Origin: Candidatus Omnitrophota bacterium
GTDB lineage: Bacteria > Omnitrophota > Gorgyraeia > Gygaellales > Profunditerraquicolaceae
Assembly: GCA_016938245.1 (NCBI GenBank)
Contig: JAFGUY010000051.1
Coordinates: 1-12,722 of the forward strand
Direction of reading: 5' to 3'
Length of the DNA: 12,722 nucleotides
How positions within the stretch are numbered: position 1 is the stretch's first letter; every line of letters starts with the position of its first letter. The position numbers were made by a program, and so were the translations under genes. Positions 8,466 through 12,722 of this stretch are shown in pieces. The notes under the pieces were generated by a model. The model ran no database searches and was not told where the DNA came from. It saw nothing but the letters and a program-made list of their open reading frames with translations.

Positions 8466-9554
8466 TCACATCCCCTTTAATATCTTTTTTAAATCTACGT
8501 TATCCTTAATTAATTTTACCACCGCATCAATTTTATCCTTATCGCGCGGCCTTAACTTTACGGTTAGATCATAAAGCCTCGTAGCTACATCATAGGTATC
8601 TTCTTTAGCCAACAATACCGGAATCTTAACCTTATGCAGGAGTCCCATTAACGGCTTATCCGGAGTAATCCCTCCTGTTAATACTATTCCTGAAATCTTA
8701 GGTTTCTTATCATTATCCTCGCAAAAACAGCCTAAAGCAACCATAATCATATCTTTTCTGTCCCCGGGGGTAATCATAAGGCTGCCTTCGGTAATATATC
8801 TTACCGCATCGTCCGGTTCCATTGCCGCAACGATAATCCGGGATATCGGCATCTCCAGATAATCCCTGCCGGAAATAACTTCAAAATCATGTTCTTCAAT
8901 AATCTGTTCAAAAGTAGGGCGCGAGAGCATAGGGTCATAAGGCAATACCCCTAATACATTAATACCTTTCCTCTCAAGGCCCATCCTTACCAAGCGGTTT
9001 ATCTTATCGAATTTAGACGGAAGGACTTTGTTTATAATTACCCCTAAAAGCTTTACCCCTTCCCGTTCAAATAAGGCCTTATTTAAAATAATTTCATCTA
9101 TAGGCCGGCCTATACCGCCGGAGGAGATCAGGATTACCTTTGAACCGAGCAATCTTGCCACCGTAGCGTTAGAGTGGTCAAATACCGAGCCTACCCCGGC
9201 ATGCCCGGTACCCTCGACGATTACAAGGTCTTTCCTCTTGGATACCCGGTCAAAAGACTCCTTTATATTTTTGCTGATTGACCTTTTGTCGGGCTTGGCG
9301 ATATATCTTTCGGTAAACCCTTTTTCCACCGCAACCGGGCTCATATCCTTAAGCCCGCATTTTATCCCGCAGACTTTTTCTATAAGGATAGAGTCTTCAT
9401 CAATCTTTAGCCCCTCGTCTTCAAGATAACGCTGCCCGATAGGCTTTATAAAACCGACTTTCTTAAAGATATGCTGAAAATTGCAGACTAGGCCTAAAGA
9501 TACCGTAGTTTTGCCGTCGTTCTGTTTGGTAGCGGCAATAAAAATCTTTTTCAT
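8466..9554 (-). CDS. BioD-like P-loop/DRTGG-domain protein, regulatory half of a split Pta
   Basis: 362 residues in two parts. Residues about 1-210 resemble dethiobiotin-synthetase-like P-loop proteins: an ATKQNDGKTT P-loop at 8-17 (A8 in the place of the usual first glycine), the VEGTGHAGVGSVFD segment at 113-126, GGIGRP at 146-151 and INKV at 174-177. Residues about 213-320 form a DRTGG domain, with ITPGDRKDMI at 261-270 at the motif and GIVLTGGITPD at 289-299. This is the same architecture as the N-terminal half of long Pta enzymes, where it senses metabolites and controls the catalytic domain. Here it is a separate polypeptide ending 1 nt before pta. Biotin synthesis is unlikely: no bio genes, and DRTGG is not found in BioD. 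No clear Shine-Dalgarno before the ATG. Confidence 0.88.
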   Translation of the reverse strand: MKKIFIAATKQNDGKTTVSLGLVCNFQHIFKKVGFIKPIGQRYLEDEGLKIDEDSILIEKVCGIKCGLKDMSPVAVEKGFTERYIAKPDKRSISKNIKESFDRVSKRKDLVIVEGTGHAGVGSVFDHSNATVARLLGSKVILISSGGIGRPIDEIILNKALFEREGVKLLGVIINKVLPSKFDKINRLVRMGLERKGINVLGVLPYDPMLSRPTFEQIIEEHDFEVISGRDYLEMPISRIIVAAMEPDDAVRYITEGSLMITPGDRKDMIMVALGCFCEDNDKKPKISGIVLTGGITPDKPLMGLLHKVKIPVLLAKEDTYDVATRLYDLTVKLRPRDKDKIDAVVKLIKDNVDLKKILKGM

Positions 9555-9565
9555 TGTTTAAATTG

Positions 9566-9886
9566 CTATAAGTTCTCTTCTATCTTCTGCTTTAGCGCAG
9601 TTTTATTCTGCGCCCCTGTAAGCTGCGACATAATCTTGCCGCCTTTAAAGAATATCAAGGTGGGAATAGACATTACTCCGCATTGCGAGGCAACCGAAGG
9701 GTTACTATCCACATCTACCTTGCCGATTTTGATCTTACCGGCGTATTCTTTAGCCAGTTCATCAATCAAAGGAAAAATCATTTTGCACGGGCCGCACCAA
9801 TGCGCCCAGAAATCAACCATAACCGGGACTTTAGACTCTAAAACTTCCTTTTTAAAATTACTGTCGCTAAAATGATGTATACTCAT
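9566..9886 (-). CDS. trxA: Thioredoxin
   Basis: 106 residues, a complete classical thioredoxin. Active site WCGPC is at 30-34 (C31, C34), preceded by VDFWAHW; the buried Asp is in MVDFW (D25); KVDVDSNP is at 56-63; the cis-proline is P75 in SIPT; the FFKGGK loop follows at 79-84. It reduces cytosolic disulfides and would be recycled by the TrxB in the same operon, eight genes further on. The ATG at 9884-9886 has GAGGA at about 8 nt. It is the first gene of the operon, so its promoter and leader are those of the whole unit. Confidence 0.96.
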   Translation of the reverse strand: MSIHHFSDSNFKKEVLESKVPVMVDFWAHWCGPCKMIFPLIDELAKEYAGKIKIGKVDVDSNPSVASQCGVMSIPTLIFFKGGKIMSQLTGAQNKTALKQKIEENL

Positions 9887-9933
9887 CTCTTTTTTCCTCT
9901 TATTAAAAGAGTTAATCTGCGGTAAGATTTAAT

Positions 9934-9962
9934 AAATTATCATAACCAGAGGAAAATTGCAA
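9934..9962 (-). promoter_or_regulatory. Candidate sigma-70 promoter for the 12-gene operon
   Basis: In the 115-base gap between the Asp-box gene stop and trxA, the minus strand has TTGCAA (9957-9962), a 17-nt spacer and TAATTT (9934-9939). A TG one base before the -10 makes it an extended -10. Transcription would begin near 9927, giving a leader of about 40 nt. The gap is A+T-rich, so chance matches are a real possibility, but it is the only non-coding room ahead of trxA. The rest of the gap shows no convincing terminator for the upstream gene. Confidence 0.45.
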
Positions 9963-10001
9963 GACTTTTAATAAATACCTATTAAATTCATTAATTATTT
10001 C

Positions 10002-11570
10002 TCAGTTACTTTTTATTAAATACTGCGAGAAGTACCCTCCGGTTAAAGCATCAATTGAAGCAGTCAGCTCTCTTAAGCGCAGCTCTTTTTCAAAGCGTTT
10101 TTTCCTGTCTTCTATTGAAAGATTATCCAGCTCCATCTTAACCCGGATGCGCTCAAAATAAAGCTTATTTACCTCATCCAATATATCATCGCGTAACTGC
10201 ACCATAAGCCGGGAACGCACGTCTATTGAGGTCTGGTCAGTGCTCCAGATGAGCTCGCTTAAATCCCAGGATACGCTTACATCCCAATCTAATGCATCTT
10301 TACCCCGCCTTAATAAATCATCGCCGCTTTGTCCGATAGCGCTGGATCCGCTCTCCCAATGCCACAAATCAGTCGTATCCCTGCCGAAATTTAATTTTAA
10401 ACTTGGAAGCCAGGCCCTTTTAGCTGCCTGTTTTCTCCAGCGAGATATTTTATCAGGGCTAACCTCGGCATATTTAATCGCTTCTCTCTGGACTTCACTA
10501 ATTGTCGGTTCATTATTAAAATATCCCGTGAGGATCTCACTGCCTTTAAAACTTACTTCTGAAACTAACCTGAATAATCCGCTATCTAAACAAGCGTAAA
10601 AAGTATTATTCTTATCTAAAGCTATAAAATTAACTTTTTTAAAAGAAAACCCGAAAGATAATTCTTCCCAAGCAGGAGCTTTATAAGCAAAAATCCCTGA
10701 TTTACTAACGCTATAAAGCTGGGCCTCCTTTGAACATAACAGAAAGGATATATCGCGGTTAAGTAAACCATATTCCGAAAAAGCAGACCAGCTTATTCCT
10801 TCATCCTTGCTTTGATAGATACCGCGGCTGGTAGCTAAAAACAAAAATTTGGGGTTATTCGGGTCAACTGCCATATACCTGATATCGGAATACTTTGTTT
10901 CTTCGTCCTGATCTTCTTCTCCATTACCTTCCTCTCCTCCATTATCTTTAGGCGTAGATACAAAAACTCTCTCCCAACTCTCTCCGGAATCAATACTCTT
11001 AAACACCCCGTCACTACAGGCAAGATAAAGTAGTTTAAGTTCTTCGGAAAAAGAAACGATATGAAATATCTGGGCAACCTCGAGTTTCCCTTGCTCCTTA
11101 TGCCAAGATCTGCCTTTATCCCGGCTTACAAATAAACCCTGCTTTGTCCCCAGATATATAACGCCCCGTAAAACAGCTGCGGCAAGACAATCAACTTCAA
11201 AATTATTCTTACCCTTAAATATCCTATCCCATTTTAAACCCTTATTACTACTGCAAAAAAGCCCTGAATCTGTAGCAGCATATATAATATTTTTATCGGC
11301 GGGGTCAAAAAGCAGAAAATTAATTCCTATGCTTTTGGTTTTAGACAAGAATAAATTTCTCCAGCTCTCTCCCGAATTTTCGGATTTAAATAACCCCCTA
11401 TCTGTGCCTAAATAAATATTTTTTACATCATCCGGATCAACTACAACCGTCCTTGCATTGCGCATCTCTCTTCCTATATTTTCCCAACTATTACCCGCCC
11501 AACACAAAGATGCAGCCAGAAACATAAAACAAAAAACTGCCGCGCTAGAAAAACAAGCCCTTTTTCTCAT
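10002..11570 (-). CDS. Exported Asp-box (BNR/Ycf48-like) repeat protein with an outer-membrane/TolC-like C-terminal region
   Basis: 522 residues with a signal peptide (basic MRKR, hydrophobic core about 6-22, likely signal peptidase I cut after CWA at 23-25; no lipobox). Residues about 27-340 form a beta-propeller-like domain with five Asp-box motifs, S-x-[ND]-x-G-x-x-W, starting at 63, 107, 149, 192 and 254; each follows a short V-D-P or F-D-P and I-Y-L/A strand pattern. An acidic Gly/Glu/Asp-rich insert lies at about 208-227. After about 345 the character changes: amphipathic strands (about 388-396 and 429-440) and a long charged helix to about 505, ending ELTASIDALTGGYFSQYL. That resembles outer-membrane efflux or TolC-type regions, a weak inference. 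The start has a perfect AGGAGGT 6 nt upstream. Function unknown; envelope location likely. Confidence 0.75.
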   Translation of the reverse strand: MRKRACFSSAAVFCFMFLAASLCWAGNSWENIGREMRNARTVVVDPDDVKNIYLGTDRGLFKSENSGESWRNLFLSKTKSIGINFLLFDPADKNIIYAATDSGLFCSSNKGLKWDRIFKGKNNFEVDCLAAAVLRGVIYLGTKQGLFVSRDKGRSWHKEQGKLEVAQIFHIVSFSEELKLLYLACSDGVFKSIDSGESWERVFVSTPKDNGGEEGNGEEDQDEETKYSDIRYMAVDPNNPKFLFLATSRGIYQSKDEGISWSAFSEYGLLNRDISFLLCSKEAQLYSVSKSGIFAYKAPAWEELSFGFSFKKVNFIALDKNNTFYACLDSGLFRLVSEVSFKGSEILTGYFNNEPTISEVQREAIKYAEVSPDKISRWRKQAAKRAWLPSLKLNFGRDTTDLWHWESGSSAIGQSGDDLLRRGKDALDWDVSVSWDLSELIWSTDQTSIDVRSRLMVQLRDDILDEVNKLYFERIRVKMELDNLSIEDRKKRFEKELRLRELTASIDALTGGYFSQYLIKSN

Positions 11571-11573
11571 TTT

Positions 11574-11607
11574 GCCACCTCCTGTCTTAATAGACGTAAG
11601 AGGTAGC
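11574..11607 (-). promoter_or_regulatory. 5'-UTR hairpin sequestering the Shine-Dalgarno of the Asp-box gene
   Basis: On the minus strand GCTACCTC (11600-11607) pairs with GAGGTGGC (11574-11581) over 8 bp including one G-U, closing over a 2x4 internal loop and an inner GTCT/AGAC stem (11584-11587 with 11592-11595, loop 4 nt). The 3' arm contains most of the AGGAGGT ribosome site, whose start codon is 6 nt further on. In the folded state the ribosome site would be blocked, so translation may be conditional on temperature, a ligand, a protein or a competing RNA. The upstream arm is also present in the duplicated copy at 12439-12468. Confidence 0.5.
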
Positions 11608-11617
11608 TAAATCTAAC
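11588..11617. repeat. Direct repeat copy A (26/30 with 12439-12468)
   Basis: This 30-base stretch matches 12439-12468 in the same orientation at 26 of 30 positions; the last 13 bases, AGCTAAATCTAAC, are identical. Copy A supplies the upstream arm of the hairpin that covers the ribosome site of the Asp-box gene. Confidence 0.7.
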
Positions 11618-11644
11618 TAACTATTTTACAAATTGAGCACCTAT

Positions 11645-11705
11645 CCGGGCTAAAGCCCGGTTAAGCAAAATCCCGACTCCCAATGCTTTATCTGGGACGT
11701 CGGGA
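11645..11705. repeat. Paired palindromes, REP-like
   Basis: Two adjacent hairpins lie between the broken response regulator and the Asp-box gene. The first has CCGGGC (11645-11650) pairing with GCCCGG (11655-11660) around TAAA. The second has TCCCGAC (11671-11677) pairing with GTCGGGA (11699-11705), continued inward after a one-base bulge by TCCCA (11678-11682) with TGGGA (11693-11697) around a 10-nt loop. Both are far richer in G+C than the surroundings. On the minus strand the second is followed by TTTT and might also end transcription of the response-regulator gene. Two G+C-rich palindromes in an intergenic gap is the usual form of REP/BIME elements; whether it is dispersed in the genome cannot be seen here. 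Confidence 0.6.
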
Positions 11706-11746
11706 CAAAAATGGCTGAACGGTAAAATCCAAGCATACAAACTTTT

Positions 11747-12119
11747 CTAGTTCTTAGGCAAAAACTTTCTAATCTCTACTGAAAACTCTTTCATTGTGGA
11801 CATCTTAGATATACACCCTGCAGCAGACAAATTCTGACAATGTTCGATAATACTTTGAAATTCCAAATCTTTACCGGTAAGAAATACTACCGGAATTTTT
11901 CTGGTAACCTTGTCACTCTGCAACTTCTCACAGGTCATATATCCGTCGACTTCCGGCATAGCAATATCCAACAATATAAGATCGGGTTTCTCCTCTTTAG
12001 CTACAATGGGAGCCTTCTTACCACTGAAAGTAGTAATCACAGAAAAATGATCGTGAGTAAGCTTGTCTCTAAGCAAATCTCTTATCTTTTTCATCATCAA
12101 CAACCATAATTTTCTTCAT
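11747..12119 (-). pseudogene. Single-domain (CheY-like) response regulator with an N-terminal frameshift
   Basis: Receiver domain of about 124 residues with no output domain. In the main frame (usable ATG at 12101-12103) the phosphorylation site is in LILLDIAMPEVDGY (D46 from that Met), the switch Thr is in VVFLTGK (T76) and the conserved Lys in CISKMS (K100). That frame lacks strand 1 and the acidic pair. They are just upstream in another frame: from the ATG at 12117-12119 one reads MKKIMVVDDEKD, which runs into a stop after a few codons. Restoring two bases near 12081-12092 (for example GATATA for the present GATA) joins the frames as VVDDEKDIRDLLRDK, a textbook receiver start. So the gene is a recent pseudogene, a sequencing or assembly error, or uses +1 frameshifting. 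An internal start alone would give an inactive protein without the metal-binding aspartates. Confidence 0.8.
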
Positions 12120-12142
12120 ATTAACTTATTTTGATTAATACC

Positions 12143-12174
12143 AAAACAAAAAACCTTGAGCGAACTCAAGGTTT
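12143..12174 (-). terminator. Intrinsic terminator with UUCG loop before the response regulator
   Basis: A perfect 10-bp stem, AAACCTTGAG (12151-12160) with CTCAAGGTTT (12165-12174), encloses a loop that reads TTCG on the minus strand. On that strand the stem runs into TTTTTTGTTTT. It ends about 25 nt before the upstream ATG of the response regulator, so it would stop transcripts coming from the promoter at 12355-12383, either conditionally (attenuation) or always (end of a small RNA). Confidence 0.85.
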
Positions 12175-12348
12175 CTAATTTCCCCCTTTTGGCAGCCCCT
12201 CTACCCTTTTACGCATCTTAAGGGCAGGTAGTTTTGCCACGTGATCTTATCGGATCACGTGATCTCCTAAGTAACTTATAAGCGGCTTAAGAGATGTCCC
12301 AAGATTACTCTTGGTTTGCCTTTTTCATAAGGCGGAAAACCTTCCTCC
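12145..12348 (-). ncRNA. Candidate structured leader or small RNA, GEMM-like 5' part
   Basis: About 200 nt between a strong promoter and a terminator, rich in hairpins on the minus strand. In order: GGTTT + GCCTT pairing with AAGGC + AAACC (12337-12341 and 12329-12333 with 12318-12322 and 12313-12317), CCAAGA/TCTTGG around a GTAA tetraloop (12299-12314), a 10-bp stem with one G-U (12286-12295 with 12262-12271), and a perfect 9-bp CACGTGATC/GATCACGTG stem (12253-12261 with 12238-12246). A weaker GGCA...TGCC enclosure covers about 12190-12241. The segment AAGGCAAACC...GNRA...GGGAC matches the 5' half of c-di-GMP-I aptamers, but the expected GGGACGCAAAGCC continuation is absent, so that class is only a possibility. 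No ORF over about 30 codons is apparent here. Confidence 0.5.
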
Positions 12349-12354
12349 TATTTA

Positions 12355-12383
12355 AGTATAACATACGCAGAGGCTTATTTCAA
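12355..12383 (-). promoter_or_regulatory. Strong candidate sigma-70 promoter with extended -10
   Basis: On the minus strand TTGAAA (12378-12383) is separated by exactly 17 nt from TATACT (12355-12360), and TG lies one base before the -10. Transcription would start near 12348 and run through the structured segment towards the response regulator. This is the best promoter match in the window. Confidence 0.65.
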
Positions 12384-12438
12384 TGAGGAGATAAATTCGG
12401 TCTAAAAATTATAAAAAACCGAGTTTTGAGCAACCCTC

Positions 12439-12468
12439 TAATAGTCGCAAAAGGCAGCTAAATCTAAC
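12439..12468. repeat. Direct repeat copy B (26/30 with 11588-11617)
   Basis: Second copy of the 30-base element, starting 851 bases from copy A and separated from it by the response regulator and structured RNA. It lies directly after the 12470-12511 terminator on the minus strand. Unlike copy A it is not followed by a ribosome site or an ORF. Confidence 0.7.
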
Positions 12469-12469
12469 A

Positions 12470-12511
12470 CAAAAAAATAGGGCGCCCTTTAAATTTCTTA
12501 AAAGGCGCCCT
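12470..12511 (-). terminator. Intrinsic terminator, 14-bp stem
   Basis: AGGGCGCC...TTTAA (12479-12492) pairs with TTAAA...GGCGCCCT (12498-12511) with a single mismatch and a 5-nt loop. On the minus strand the stem is followed by ATTTTTTTG, a seven-T tract. On the plus strand only TTT follows, so the minus orientation is favoured. It would end the gene whose C-terminus is read at 12581-12722. Confidence 0.85.
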
Positions 12512-12580
12512 TTATCTACCTAATTAGAGTCAATGCATTTTTTAGTTGAGATTGGTAAAACCCTCCGCATATATCCACCT

Positions 12581-12722
12581 TCAATTTTCAGGGGCAGTAA
12601 TATCTACTCCCGCCGCGAGTTCGTCGTTTGTAGAGTCTCCTATTGAGTTACGTAAAAGTAATGGAAATGAACCCTTAATTGTGCTATCATGGTTCCATGA
12701 GACCTCATGGAACCCAGAAAGA
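12581..12722 (-). CDS. C-terminal part of an unidentified protein, cut by the window edge
   Basis: The minus-strand frame from the right edge is open for 46 codons to a TGA at 12581-12583 and ends NSIGDSTNDELAAGVDITAPEN... in a polar, protein-like composition (G-F-H-E-V-S-W, then a G-S-F-P-L-L-L stretch, then acidic and small residues; final residues A-P-E-N). The strong terminator at 12470-12511 lies about 70 nt past the stop, as expected for the last gene of a leftward unit. I do not recognise the family; the composition would suit an extracellular or beta-rich domain, which is only an impression. An open frame of this length could arise by chance, and a competing plus-strand start at 12697 exists. 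Confidence 0.45.
   Translation of the reverse strand, partial: LSGFHEVSWNHDSTIKGSFPLLLRNSIGDSTNDELAAGVDITAPEN
12691..12714. repeat. Perfect 10-bp inverted repeat at the window edge
   Basis: GGTTCCATGA (12691-12700) and TCATGGAACC (12705-12714) are exact reverse complements around GACC. It may be a protein-binding site, a hairpin over a plus-strand start codon at 12697, or chance symmetry inside the minus-strand ORF. Confidence 0.6.

Larger units (their letters stand above)
99..9886 (-). other. Twelve-gene operon (trxA to the NYN nuclease gene)
   Basis: All twelve genes read leftward with junctions that do not leave room for internal promoters or terminators. Going downstream from trxA the gaps are 11, 1, 6, 17 and 10 nt, then a 26-nt overlap (panD/def), a 2-nt gap, a 4-nt ATGA overlap (trxB/pckG), an 8-nt overlap (pckG/purC), a 1-nt gap and a 32-nt overlap into the last gene. 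Several genes (pta, panD, purC, the NYN gene) have clear Shine-Dalgarno sequences inside the preceding gene, whereas trxB, pckG and the DRTGG gene show none and probably depend on translational coupling. The only sizeable upstream space is 9887-10001, which holds a promoter candidate. No terminator is visible after the last stop within the 98 bases remaining. Confidence 0.8.

Noticed and set aside
8466..9554. Calling the DRTGG gene bioD (dethiobiotin synthase)
   Set aside because: The C-terminal DRTGG domain and the position directly before pta fit a Pta regulatory half, and no biotin genes are nearby.
9966..9995. TTAATA/TATTAA hairpin after the Asp-box gene as its terminator
   Set aside because: The stem is only A-T pairs, 6 bp, with no following U-run; too weak to call.
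10835..11077. 80-residue minus-strand frame inside the Asp-box gene
   Set aside because: It overlaps the Asp-box repeats in another frame and has no ribosome site or protein-like features.
12145..12348. RNase P, tmRNA, SRP or 6S RNA as identity of the structured stretch
   Set aside because: Conserved cores of these RNAs are not visible and the length does not suit RNase P or tmRNA.
12408..12413. Perfect TATAAT on the minus strand near the structured RNA
   Set aside because: No acceptable -35 at 16-18 nt; in an A+T-rich spacer this is likely chance, and the promoter at 12355-12383 is far better.
12546..12575. TTGAGA-18-TATATC on the plus strand as a promoter
   Set aside because: It would drive transcription against the likely minus-strand ORF, and only a weak plus-strand start lies downstream; not enough to list.
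1..12722. CRISPR array, tRNA or rRNA genes
   Set aside because: No regularly spaced repeats, tRNA cloverleaf signatures or rRNA-like conserved stretches were seen on either strand.

Overview
The window is a compact, visibly A+T-rich bacterial region. Almost everything readable as protein lies on the minus strand, with 0-17 nt gaps or short overlaps between genes. The content (GTP-type PEP carboxykinase, Pta-AckA acetate branch, separate DRTGG-domain partner of Pta, thioredoxin/thioredoxin reductase, and a signal-peptide protein with a possible outer-membrane C-terminal part) suggests a fermentative, probably anaerobic Gram-negative-type bacterium. An uncultured lineage such as Omnitrophota would fit, but that placement is inference from style, not from a marker gene.

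Layout. Positions 1-67 may be the C-terminal tail of a plus-strand transposase-like ORF running in from the left. Positions 99-9886 (minus) form one unbroken 12-gene run, transcribed right to left from a good promoter candidate at 9934-9962: trxA, a BioD-like/DRTGG protein, pta, ackA, a DJ-1/PfpI protein, panD, def, trxB, pckG, purC, a YbhN/LPG-synthase-type membrane protein and a YacP-like NYN nuclease. The run mixes acetyl-CoA/acetate energy metabolism (Pta, AckA, and PanD for CoA precursor supply), the PEP/oxaloacetate branch point (PckG), thiol redox (TrxA, TrxB), protein N-terminus maturation (Def), one isolated purine step (PurC) and RNA/envelope functions. It reads as a core-metabolism operon rather than a single pathway.

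Upstream of it, 10002-11570 (minus) encodes an exported protein with five Asp-box (BNR/Ycf48-like) repeats joined to an unrelated C-terminal region that may be outer-membrane or TolC-like. Its perfect Shine-Dalgarno is buried in a 5'-UTR hairpin. Next comes a pair of strong palindromes (11645-11705) that look like a REP-type dispersed repeat, then a single-domain response regulator (11747-12119) broken by a frameshift near its start.

The right-hand 600 bases carry the most unexplained structure. On the minus strand there is a near-consensus extended -10 promoter (12355-12383), a roughly 200-nt stretch with at least four clean hairpins whose first part resembles the 5' half of a c-di-GMP-I (GEMM) aptamer, and an intrinsic terminator with a UUCG loop (12143-12174) just before the broken response regulator. 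This is a candidate riboswitch/attenuator or a stand-alone small RNA. Further right are another strong minus-strand terminator (12470-12511) and an open minus-strand frame to the window edge (12581-12722) that looks like the C-terminus of an unidentified protein. A 26/30-identical direct repeat (11588-11617 and 12439-12468) brackets the RNA/regulator segment.
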